Positions 1 through 6,170 of a DNA stretch of 30,663 bases are shown one piece after another. Below the pieces are notes generated by a model, which made no database searches, had not been told where the DNA came from, and saw only the letters and a program-made list of their open reading frames with translations. The translations under genes were made by a program, and so were the position numbers. Each line of letters begins with the position of its first letter. Positions within the stretch are counted from its first letter, which is position 1. This DNA is from CAYXWH01 sp964468755 (GTDB lineage: Bacteria > Chloroflexota > Dehalococcoidia > Dehalococcoidales > RBG-16-60-22): the NCBI GenBank assembly GCA_964468755.1, contig CAYXWH010000014.1:1-30663 (forward strand). Reading direction: 5' to 3'.

Positions 1-304
1 ACAGCACATTGATTCCCGCCCCGCCCCGCAGGAAATTGGCTACCATCTGGGCGGTTACTTCCTGGGGCCAGTTGCCGATCTTCTCGGCAACCACTCCATG
101 GTCGCCGGCCATGGTAATGATAGCTTTGTCATTGACCCGGGGTTTCGCCTGTCTCTGAATTCCGGCTATCCGGATAGCCAGTTCTTCCAGGCGGCCCAGG
201 CTACCCGGCGGCTTGGTCAGCATATCCTGCCGTGCCTGTGCCTGTGCCGTAGCCGCTTCATCCAGCGGCGCTATCATTTTTATTATCTGTCTCAGTTTAT
301 CCAT
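1..304 (-). CDS. cobT: Nicotinate-nucleotide-dimethylbenzimidazole phosphoribosyltransferase CobT (partial)
   Basis: Only the N-terminal 101 codons lie in the window; the gene continues past the left edge. CobT transfers ribose phosphate from nicotinate mononucleotide to the lower-ligand base (usually dimethylbenzimidazole) to make alpha-ribazole phosphate for the cobalamin nucleotide loop, in the cytoplasm. I translated this by hand from the minus strand: the family hallmark KPPGSLGRLE is at about residues 26-35, and the MAGDHGV motif is near residue 60, followed by a GGAGINVL stretch. The ATG at 302-304 overlaps the end of cobD by 8 bases, so the two are probably translationally coupled. 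It is the most distal in-window gene of the riboswitch-led B12 operon. The identification is firm; the substrate base cannot be read from sequence. Confidence 0.93.
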   Translation of the reverse strand, partial: MDKLRQIIKMIAPLDEAATAQAQARQDMLTKPPGSLGRLEELAIRIAGIQRQAKPRVNDKAIITMAGDHGVVAEKIGNWPQEVTAQMVANFLRGGAGINVL

Positions 305-1397
305 ATCCCAACTCCCGGATGTTACCTTCGATGGTGGCAACAAGTCTGCGGCACTCCGGCATGGTCCGGGCGGCAATGCGGACATATTCCGGTAGACCAA
401 GAGAGGAGCAGTCGCGCACCACTATGCCGTACTTCAGCAGGGCAGCCCGGAATTCGCTGGCATTCCCCACCTTCACCAGGAAATAATGTGTGTCCGAAGG
501 AAGCACCGTGAAGCCGAGCCGGCAGAGCTTATCAACCAGGAATTGTCTTCCCTGCCGTAATTTTTCCCCGGACTGCCTCAGGTAGTCGGTTGCCGGTAAA
601 ACTGACATTCCCACTTTCTGGGCGATGGCGTTCACGTTCCACGGCGGGCATGCCTTGCGCAGGTTAGAGATAATCCGGTCACTGGCGACACCATAGCCTA
701 GGCGCAGTCCGGCCAGTCCATAGTCCTTGGTCATAGAGCGCAGGATGATAACGTTGCCGTGGTGAATCAGGTCATCAGAGCGCCATATCTTCTCCACAAA
801 GCTCACGTAGGCTTCATCGATTGCCAGCAGGCCGTCGCCGGTGGCAGCTATTAGTGCCTCAATTTCGCCGCGGGAGAGGTAGTGCCCGGTGGGGTTATTC
901 GGGTTGCAGAGAAAGACCAGCCGGGGACGGTGTTTACGGATAAGGTCGACGGTCTCGTCTATCTTGAAGGCAAAGTCATTTTCTTCCCGTGCCTGTTGCC
1001 TGACCGGTTCGGACCCGGCCAGCCGGCAGGCAACCTCGTACTCGCCGTAGGTCGGCTCGAGAACCAGGGCGGAATCCGCCGGGCGGAGGTAGGTCAGGGT
1101 AATGAGGCGGATAAGCTCGGTAGTGCCGCTGCTGGCGATGATGTTGTCCGCAGGCACGCCCTGGATTTCCGCCAGTTGCTCTCTGAGTTCGGTAGCGGTG
1201 GAATCAGGGTACCGGCTGAGGTCGATAGTATCCATAATTTTCTCTATATCGAGCGGGGGCCGGTACGGATTGGTGCACACGCTGAAATCGGGCACCCGTG
1301 CCGGATCCAGCCCCAGAGCGTTCAGTTCGGCGTGGTCGATTCCGCCGTGGGGACACGGTGGCAGATTGACTATTTCATCTCTAGGCGGCAAGGACAA
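297..1397 (-). CDS. cobD: Threonine-phosphate decarboxylase-like PLP enzyme CobD
   Basis: This is a fold-type I PLP aminotransferase-family protein of 366 residues. In cobalamin synthesis CobD (Salmonella naming; CobC in Pseudomonas naming) decarboxylates L-threonine-O-3-phosphate to aminopropanol phosphate, the linker that CbiB attaches to the corrin ring. The N-terminal HGG (about residue 18) followed by DFSV.TNPY (about 37-45) is typical of CobD rather than HisC. NPNNPTG is at 165-171, and the Schiff-base lysine is K224 in SMTKDYGLAGLRLGY. It overlaps cbiB upstream by 17 bases and cobT downstream by 8. A histidinol-phosphate aminotransferase is the main alternative, since the two families are close, but the operon argues strongly for CobD. 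Confidence 0.9.
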   Translation of the reverse strand: MSLPPRDEIVNLPPCPHGGIDHAELNALGLDPARVPDFSVCTNPYRPPLDIEKIMDTIDLSRYPDSTATELREQLAEIQGVPADNIIASSGTTELIRLITLTYLRPADSALVLEPTYGEYEVACRLAGSEPVRQQAREENDFAFKIDETVDLIRKHRPRLVFLCNPNNPTGHYLSRGEIEALIAATGDGLLAIDEAYVSFVEKIWRSDDLIHHGNVIILRSMTKDYGLAGLRLGYGVASDRIISNLRKACPPWNVNAIAQKVGMSVLPATDYLRQSGEKLRQGRQFLVDKLCRLGFTVLPSDTHYFLVKVGNASEFRAALLKYGIVVRDCSSLGLPEYVRIAARTMPECRRLVATIEGNIRELGYG

Positions 1398-2313
1398 AGT
1401 ACGTCACCCCCACTATACAGCAAATAAGTATCCAGAAACCCATGGCGATTTGGGTCAGCCCCAGTGAGGCATCGATTGTCTCCGGCACCAGGGGTTTCGC
1501 CGGCTTGCCAAGCCGGTACTGCCCCACTTTTTCCAGTTGCACGTTGAGGGCGCCGGCGGTGGCTGCCATCGGCCAGCCGGCGTTGGGGCTTTCGGTCTTG
1601 ACGTGTTCCCGGCAAGCTATCTGCCACGATGCCCGGCTGTTCTTTCGGGAAACGAATGCCGCCAGGAAAAGCAGCAGTGCCGCCAGCCGCGCCGGTATGT
1701 AGTTAAGGATATCATCCAGTTGACTGGCAAACTTGCCCAGGTATTCGTATTTCCCGTGGTAGCCGACCATTGAGTCCAGGGTGTTTATCACCCGGTAGGC
1801 AACGGCGCCCGGAACACCGAACAGCAGGAAGTAGAACAGGGGAGCAATGAAGCTGTCCACCGTGTTTTCGGCGACTGACTCCACGGTGGCTGATACCAGC
1901 AGCGGCCCGGGTAAGTCCCGCGTGTCCCGGCTGACCATGGCGCGCAGTTCGTGGCGGGCTTCTGCTACCTTGTCTTCCTGTAGCCGGTTCCTTACCCTGT
2001 TGGCTGCCTGCCTCAGTCCCCGCAGGGAGAAGGTCAGTTTCAGCAGCACCGCGCCGACAATCACATAGCCCGCTAAGTGAACATCCCGCAGGGAGACCAG
2101 GATATAGTAGACCGGGGTTACGAATATCCCCAGAGTTACTGCCACCATAAAAATGCCATAGCCGAACTGTACTGCCGGAGATTGCCTTCGGTTGCCCCTT
2201 TCCAGCAGCCCGATGACCTTTCCCACCCCGGCGACCGGGTGGATGGCATTGGGTGGCTCCCCGAAAGCCAGGTCAAGGGCCAGTGCCAGCAGTAACATTG
2301 GTAGCAATTCCAC
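1381..2313 (-). CDS. cbiB: Adenosylcobinamide-phosphate synthase CbiB
   Basis: This integral membrane enzyme joins adenosylcobyric acid to aminopropanol or its phosphate, giving adenosylcobinamide (phosphate). The 310-residue length is normal for the family. The N-terminal motif GEPPNAIHPVAGVGK (18-32) and the block ESVAENTVDS (145-154), followed by a hydrophobic LFYFLLFGVPGA segment and a TLDSMVGYH motif, are diagnostic. Several hydrophobic segments are visible (about 2-16, 52-73, 81-95, 155-172, 210-222 and the C-terminus). It lies 9 bases downstream of the BtuD-like ATPase and overlaps cobD, so it belongs to the same transcript. Because no corrin-ring genes are visible, its likely role is remodelling of imported corrinoids, though ring genes could lie elsewhere. 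Confidence 0.93.
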   Translation of the reverse strand: MELLPMLLLALALDLAFGEPPNAIHPVAGVGKVIGLLERGNRRQSPAVQFGYGIFMVAVTLGIFVTPVYYILVSLRDVHLAGYVIVGAVLLKLTFSLRGLRQAANRVRNRLQEDKVAEARHELRAMVSRDTRDLPGPLLVSATVESVAENTVDSFIAPLFYFLLFGVPGAVAYRVINTLDSMVGYHGKYEYLGKFASQLDDILNYIPARLAALLLFLAAFVSRKNSRASWQIACREHVKTESPNAGWPMAATAGALNVQLEKVGQYRLGKPAKPLVPETIDASLGLTQIAMGFWILICCIVGVTYFVLAA

Positions 2314-2322
2314 GCCGTTATA

Positions 2323-3132
2323 TTACACTCCTTCCCTCAGGATAGACCGGTGGCTGTTGCCGTTGAGCAGGACGGTGGGCAGCCCGTTCACCGGGTGGGT
2401 ATAGACGCAGGCTTTGGCGCCATAGACCTCGCTGATATTGCCGGCGGTAATAACTTCAGTCGGCGTGCCATCGGCATGTATCCGGCCGTTGTGTATCAGG
2501 ATGAGCCGGTGGCAGTACTGTGCTGCCAGGTTAAGGTCGTGGAGCGACGCCAGGACCGCAAGGTTGTTCTCAGCGCACAGCTGCTTGATAAGGTTGAGGA
2601 TTTCCCCCTGCCGGCCGATGTCCAGATTGGCGGTGGGTTCATCGAGCAGGATGGCGCTGGTCTCCTGGGCGAGAACGCGGGCAATCAGCAGACACTGTAT
2701 CTCACCGCCGGAAAGCTCGTTTATCCGGCGGTGGGCAAGCGGCTGTGTTCCGGTCCTTGCCATTGCCTGCCAGGCAATCTCCCGGTCTTCGGCTCCTTCC
2801 TGCTGGAACAAGCCGAGGTGCGGGTTCCGCCCCATAAGCACTATCTCAAAGCCGGTAAAGGTGCTGGGCAGCAGCGGCATCTGCGGGACAACACCGACCA
2901 GGCGTGCCAGCTCCCGCCTGCCTATACGGGAAATGTTCCGACCATCGAGAAGTATCTGGCCGCAGCGGGGGGCAATAACATGGCTTAACGCCCGGATTAT
3001 GGTCGACTTGCCCGAGCCATTGGGGCCGATAAGCCCGACCATTTCTCCGGGTAGCGCTTGCAGGGTGATGTCTTCCAGCACTACTTTACGGTCGTAGCCA
3101 AGTGAGCTATGGCGCATTTCGATAGTAATCAT
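2323..3132 (-). CDS. btuD: Corrinoid/iron-type ABC transporter ATP-binding protein (BtuD-like)
   Basis: This cytoplasmic ATPase subunit would power the importer made with the adjacent permease and binding protein. The 269-residue sequence has Walker A GPNGSGKS (36-43), a Q-loop around VVPQMP (81-86), the ABC signature LSGGEIQ (140-146), Walker B ILLDEP (161-166) followed by TANLD, and an H-loop histidine in ASLHDLN. It belongs to the FhuC/BtuD/FecE group, whose members carry siderophores, haem or cobalamin. The cobalamin assignment comes from its place between btuC and cbiB behind a cobalamin riboswitch, not from the ATPase sequence. It begins 7 bases after the btuC stop. Confidence 0.88.
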   Translation of the reverse strand: MITIEMRHSSLGYDRKVVLEDITLQALPGEMVGLIGPNGSGKSTIIRALSHVIAPRCGQILLDGRNISRIGRRELARLVGVVPQMPLLPSTFTGFEIVLMGRNPHLGLFQQEGAEDREIAWQAMARTGTQPLAHRRINELSGGEIQCLLIARVLAQETSAILLDEPTANLDIGRQGEILNLIKQLCAENNLAVLASLHDLNLAAQYCHRLILIHNGRIHADGTPTEVITAGNISEVYGAKACVYTHPVNGLPTVLLNGNSHRSILREGV

Positions 3133-3139
3133 TTTTGCC

Positions 3140-4213
3140 TCAGAAAATTGCCTTCTTTCGCCGCTTCAGCAGATACAGGAAAAACGGCGCCCCGCAGATG
3201 GCGGTAATGACGCCGATAGGCAGTTCGGTTGGTGCCAGCAGGGTACGGGCGACAAGGTCAGCCAGAATCATGAAGATGGCGCCGGTAAGCACGGAGAAGG
3301 GCAGCAGGAAGCGGTGGTCAGTGCCCCAGACGAGGCGGACGGCATGTGGAATGATGATACCGACAAAGCCGATGGTCCCCACAAAGGAAACGCTGGCGGC
3401 GGTAATCAGGGTGGCTGCCGCCAGCAGGACCAGCTTGAGCCTCTCCACGTTGACGCCGAGTTGCTGTGCCTGCTCTTCATCAAGCTGCATAACGTTGAGC
3501 AACCGGGAAAAGAGGAGGATAACGGCAGTACCCAGTGCCACGTAAGGAAGGACAACGGCTATCTCCGACCACTGGCTCAGGGAAAAGCTGCCCATCAGCC
3601 AGAAGATAATGCCGTGCATTTTTTCGCCGCTGGAGATGATGAGATAGGAGACGATAGAGCCTAACAGCGCGCCCAGGGCGACACCGGCCAGGATGAGGGT
3701 GGTTACCGGCAGCGTCTTGCCTACCCGTGCCAGCAGGTAGACTACCGCGGTGCTGACCAGTGCCCCGGTGAAGGCAAGCAGGGGGATAATGCCATAGCCG
3801 GCGCCCGACCAGCTAACCGGGAGCAAAAAGCCGATTACCGCCCCCAGCGATGCTCCCTGCGCCACTCCGATGAGGTAGGGGTCGGCGAGGGGATTGCGGA
3901 ACAGTCCCTGGTAGGTGGCGCCGGCGACAGCCAGGGCAGCACCGACCAGCCCGGCCAGGATGACCCGCGGCAGCCGTATTTCCAGGACTATGGTGCTGAG
4001 GGCGCTGGTCCAGTTGGGCACGATGTCCACCAGCGGAAGTTTGTCCACCAGAATACGGAAGGTGGTCAGCAGCGGAATGTGCACGCTGCCGATGGTAGTC
4101 GCCAGGACCACGGCGACCAGCAGCAGGACAGACAAACCGACGATGCCGTAAACGCGGGTGTGCTGTGAACGTAAAAGGGATGTCGGTGGATAAGAAGCCG
4201 GTCTTATCGCCAT
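3140..4213 (-). CDS. btuC: FecCD-family ABC permease (BtuC-like)
   Basis: This is a polytopic membrane permease of 357 residues, the usual length for the FecCD/BtuC family, which forms a homodimeric channel with about ten helices per subunit. The family block NPLADPYLIGVAQGASLGAVIGF begins near residue 106, and a GTIGFVGIIIPHAVRLVWG block sits near 274, with LPIGVITAICGAPFFLYLL at the C-terminus. A hydrophobic first helix starts near residue 23. It is 16 bases downstream of btuF and 7 bases upstream of btuD. Corrinoid specificity rests on the riboswitch and the cob genes; family members for iron-siderophores look very similar. Confidence 0.9.
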   Translation of the reverse strand: MAIRPASYPPTSLLRSQHTRVYGIVGLSVLLLVAVVLATTIGSVHIPLLTTFRILVDKLPLVDIVPNWTSALSTIVLEIRLPRVILAGLVGAALAVAGATYQGLFRNPLADPYLIGVAQGASLGAVIGFLLPVSWSGAGYGIIPLLAFTGALVSTAVVYLLARVGKTLPVTTLILAGVALGALLGSIVSYLIISSGEKMHGIIFWLMGSFSLSQWSEIAVVLPYVALGTAVILLFSRLLNVMQLDEEQAQQLGVNVERLKLVLLAAATLITAASVSFVGTIGFVGIIIPHAVRLVWGTDHRFLLPFSVLTGAIFMILADLVARTLLAPTELPIGVITAICGAPFFLYLLKRRKKAIF

Positions 4214-4229
4214 TTATAACCCCATAGTA

Positions 4230-5165
4230 TTATTTAAATACTTCCGGATGGATGAATCGGGCAAACTGTTCCAGGGCATCGACGATGCGCGGCCCACCGC
4301 GACCGGGCAAATCAGAGTTGATGGCATATATGTTGTCTTGCTGGCGCGCCGTAGTATCCCTCAGTCTCGCCTCGTTTTGAATATACTGAAAGGGAGCGTC
4401 CGCACCGGTCCCATGGCCAGTCCCGGCAATGAGCACCGCCGGGTCAGCATCAATCACCGCTTCCAGGCTGATATCGCCGTAATCCTTGATTTTGTGGCCA
4501 ATATTGGTACCGCCTGCCCGGTCAATCAGTGTATGGGGTAGAGTCCCGGTGCCGGCGATCATCAGCGGGTCATGCCAGACGATGTACAGGGTCGCCGGTC
4601 GCTGCTCCGCGGATAGATTTCGGGTGCGGTCGGTCACCGAGCTAATCCTTGGCTGCAACTCGGCTACCATTCCTGCGGCGGCTGGCTCAGCCCCGGTAAC
4701 CCTCCCCACCAGGGAAATCGCCGCCAGCACCTGGTCGATTGTCTTCGGGTTCAGGGCAAAGACGGTAATGCCCCGCGCCTCAAGCTGTGGGATAATTTCC
4801 GTTTCATGGATGGAGGTGGCCAGTACCAGGTCAGGGGCAAGGGCAATTATCTCCTCGATATTGGGCGTGCTGAAACCGCCGATACTGGGTTTTGCACTGG
4901 CTTCCGGCGGGTAATTACAGTAATCGGTTATCGCCACTACCCGGTCGGCAAGCCCCAGGGCGAACAGTATCTCGGTATTGCTCGGGGCGAGTGAGATAAT
5001 CCGCTGCGGGACGGCGTTCAAACTGACGGCCCGGCCGAGCTGGTCGGTAATTGTGGTTTCCGGCGGTGTTGCCGGTTCCGGTGCCGTAGCGCAGCCCGGT
5101 AAAAGGCTTACTGCCAGAGCGAGTAGTAAAGAAAGTGTGCCCCATAGTGCTGGTTTGTGTCTCAT
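4230..5165 (-). CDS. btuF: Corrinoid ABC transporter substrate-binding lipoprotein (BtuF-like)
   Basis: This is an exported binding protein of the helical-backbone, periplasmic-binding-protein type. The N-terminus is a lipoprotein signal: a hydrophobic run from about 8 to 22 and a lipobox LLPGC with acylated C25, so it is anchored on the outer face of the membrane. The mature part begins ITDQLGRAV, then PQRIISLAPSNTEILFALGL, which is the standard opening of BtuF/FhuD domains, and ends with a PGRGGPRIVDALEQFARFIHP block. It is the first gene after the cobalamin riboswitch, so synthesis should fall when cobalamin is plentiful. Length (311 residues) is normal. A siderophore-binding protein is possible from sequence alone. 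Confidence 0.9.
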   Translation of the reverse strand: MRHKPALWGTLSLLLALAVSLLPGCATAPEPATPPETTITDQLGRAVSLNAVPQRIISLAPSNTEILFALGLADRVVAITDYCNYPPEASAKPSIGGFSTPNIEEIIALAPDLVLATSIHETEIIPQLEARGITVFALNPKTIDQVLAAISLVGRVTGAEPAAAGMVAELQPRISSVTDRTRNLSAEQRPATLYIVWHDPLMIAGTGTLPHTLIDRAGGTNIGHKIKDYGDISLEAVIDADPAVLIAGTGHGTGADAPFQYIQNEARLRDTTARQQDNIYAINSDLPGRGGPRIVDALEQFARFIHPEVFK

Positions 5166-5190
5166 TGTCTCCCCTTCCCCGGCTTTACGG

Positions 5191-5220
5191 AAAATAAAAA
5201 CCCTCGCCTGCAGACGAGGG
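5191..5220 (-). terminator. Intrinsic terminator of the cobalamin riboswitch
   Basis: On the minus strand a GC-rich hairpin (CCCTCGTCTGCAGGCGAGGG, 5201-5220) is followed directly by a T-rich run TTTTTATTTT (5191-5200). It sits 25 bases upstream of the btuF start and is the expression platform of the riboswitch. Confidence 0.85.
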
Positions 5221-5221
5221 G

Positions 5222-5403
5222 ATATGTAATAAAAATACCCTACCCCTCCCCGCGGAGTGCTGTAGGACTTCTCAGGGCTGGCGTTCTGGCTCTTGATGGC
5301 TTGCCATCAATCACAGCGGCGCGGCCGCGCCGGATTTGCGCCGGCTTGCTCTCCACTTAGGCCCTCGCTCGTGCTCGGGCACCCTGATCGCCTATTCTAT
5401 TTT
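5222..5403 (-). promoter_or_regulatory. Cobalamin (adenosylcobalamin) riboswitch
   Basis: Read on the minus strand, the leader holds the conserved cobalamin-aptamer core: GCAAGCCGGCGCAAATCCGG, then GCGCCGCTGTGA, and the B12-box-like segment AGAGCCAGAACGCCAGCC. A closing stem pairs TCAGGG (5382-5387) with CCCTGA (5272-5277). Downstream, CCTAC...GTAGG with inner CTCC/GGAG forms a P13-like hairpin. GAGGGG (5243-5248) can instead pair with CCCCTC (5216-5221), which overlaps the 5' arm of the terminator. That gives a plausible antiterminator/terminator switch. The known action of this class is to shut off downstream B12 genes when cobalamin binds. The ends given are approximate. Confidence 0.88.
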
Positions 5404-5409
5404 ACAAAT

Positions 5410-5438
5410 ACTATACAATAATTCCGTAGAAGTTACAA
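5410..5438 (-). promoter_or_regulatory. Sigma70-type promoter for the B12 operon
   Basis: On the minus strand there is -35 TTGTAA (5433-5438), a 17-base spacer and -10 TATAGT (5410-5415). The predicted start is near 5403, just before the riboswitch aptamer. Confidence 0.65.
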
Positions 5439-5501
5439 GGAGGCTGGCGTTTTTGAGTTACACCTTACTGAACGGATATCCGGGCGGAAACTACGGAAAG
5501 G

Positions 5502-5804
5502 CTACCACGGAGTCGTCCTTTCCTTGAGGGTATTTATCAGGTCTTCCAGTGAGATGGCGCTCAGGGTGAGCGTCTGCATCGTGCCTTTGGCGCTCAGTCT
5601 TATCGCCAGCTTGGCCATAGCCTCATTACTGGGCGCCTCCAGTAGATTGACGAAATCGTATTGCCCCAGTAAGCCGTACTGGTCGAGTAACTTGACTCCC
5701 ATAAATTCCAGTTCTTTGTTAATATCCCTGAGGCTCTCCGGGTCTTCCTGTATGGCTTTTCTCCCGGCGTCGGTGAGGGTGGTCAGCATTAGATAAATGG
5801 GCAT
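5502..5804 (-). CDS. GYD-domain protein
   Basis: This 100-residue protein matches the GYD family: it opens MPIYLMLTTLTDAGRKAI, then has a middle block GVKLLDQYGLLGQYDFVNLLEAP and a C-terminal part TMQTLTLSAISLEDLI. GYD proteins are small ferredoxin-like-fold proteins of unknown biochemical role, common in anaerobic bacteria and archaea. No catalytic residues can be named. The start has a strong ribosome binding site (GAGAGGAGGGAG, directly upstream) and its own promoter, so it is probably a single-gene transcript, divergent from the acyl-CoA synthetase operon and unrelated in function to the B12 genes downstream. Confidence 0.85.
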   Translation of the reverse strand: MPIYLMLTTLTDAGRKAIQEDPESLRDINKELEFMGVKLLDQYGLLGQYDFVNLLEAPSNEAMAKLAIRLSAKGTMQTLTLSAISLEDLINTLKERTTPW

Positions 5805-5837
5805 GGCTCCCTCCTCTCTGCAGCATGTTAGTCCTAT

Positions 5838-5866
5838 TATGTAGCTGTGAGAGACATGTTTGTCAA
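5838..5866 (-). promoter_or_regulatory. Promoter of the GYD-domain gene
   Basis: On the minus strand a consensus -35 TTGACA (5861-5866) is followed by 17 bases and -10 TACATA (5838-5843). The start of the GYD gene is about 34 bases further on. Confidence 0.6.
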
Positions 5867-5906
5867 TAGGGCATTAGCTGTCCGTGACCAAAGTGAAGGG
5901 GTGGTA

Positions 5907-5936
5907 TTGACAGGTTAAATCTGGTTATGCTAGACT
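5907..5936 (+). promoter_or_regulatory. Promoter of the acyl-CoA synthetase/liv leader
   Basis: Consensus -35 TTGACA (5907-5912), an 18-base spacer and -10 TAGACT (5931-5936) preceded by TGC, an extended -10. The predicted transcription start is near 5943, giving a leader of about 230 bases before the first gene. It lies back-to-back with the GYD promoter, about 40 bases apart. Confidence 0.6.
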
Positions 5937-5942
5937 ATCTCG

Positions 5943-6100
5943 TTATTTGGATTACGTTAAACTGGGCGAGAAGCAGAGTGATAGTCTATCGTAGTATGGA
6001 GAGAACTGACTTCGTCTTTACCGAGCGCACGGGGGTGCGCTTGGGAGGTAGTTCTATGCGTAGCTGATATAGTAGTAATAGTCTTTATAGTGATTAAAAA
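5943..6100 (+). promoter_or_regulatory. Structured leader RNA of unknown class, upstream of the acs-liv operon
   Basis: This transcribed leader folds well by eye. An outer stem pairs AGAACT (6002-6007) with AGTTCT (6050-6055). Inside it sit a tiny GAC-TTC-GTC hairpin (6008-6016) and a 10-bp hairpin, CCGAGCGCAC (6021-6030) with GTGCGCTTGG (6035-6044), around a GGGG loop. GATA-GTC-TATC (5980-5990) may form another. The leader ends in a strong terminator 41 bases before the first gene. I compared it by eye with T-box, glycine, SAM, TPP, FMN, lysine, c-di-GMP and cobalamin consensus elements and saw no match. It could be an attenuator, an unrecognised riboswitch or a small RNA. Confidence 0.45.
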
Positions 6101-6101
6101 T

Positions 6102-6130
6102 AAACACCTCCCGAGCGGAGGTGTTTTTAT
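6102..6130 (+). terminator. Terminator/attenuator before the acyl-CoA synthetase gene
   Basis: A perfect 10-bp stem AAACACCTCC (6102-6111) / GGAGGTGTTT (6117-6126) encloses a CGAGC loop and runs into a short T-tract. It lies between the promoter at 5907-5936 and the gene at 6171, so transcripts must pass it; premature termination is therefore likely to be regulated. An A-rich run on the other side means it could also work from the minus strand. Confidence 0.75.
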
Positions 6131-6170
6131 TGGTTATACAGGCGACAAAGGAGAGCCAGGGTAAACGAAA

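Noticed and set aside
98..511. Plus-strand open frame of 137 codons
   Set aside because: It lies opposite cobT and cobD, which have clear family motifs; its translation has no family features.
882..1427. Plus-strand open frame of 181 codons opposite cobD
   Set aside because: Shadow of a GC-rich gene; low-complexity translation with no motif, no ribosome site.
2350..3097. Two long plus-strand frames opposite btuD
   Set aside because: Both mirror the ATPase gene; no known domain and no ribosome site.
5943..6130. T-box, glycine or guanidine riboswitch before acs
   Set aside because: GGAGAG and GC hairpins look suggestive, but the T-box GGGTGG sequence, the glycine CTCTCAGG element and the guanidine core are absent.
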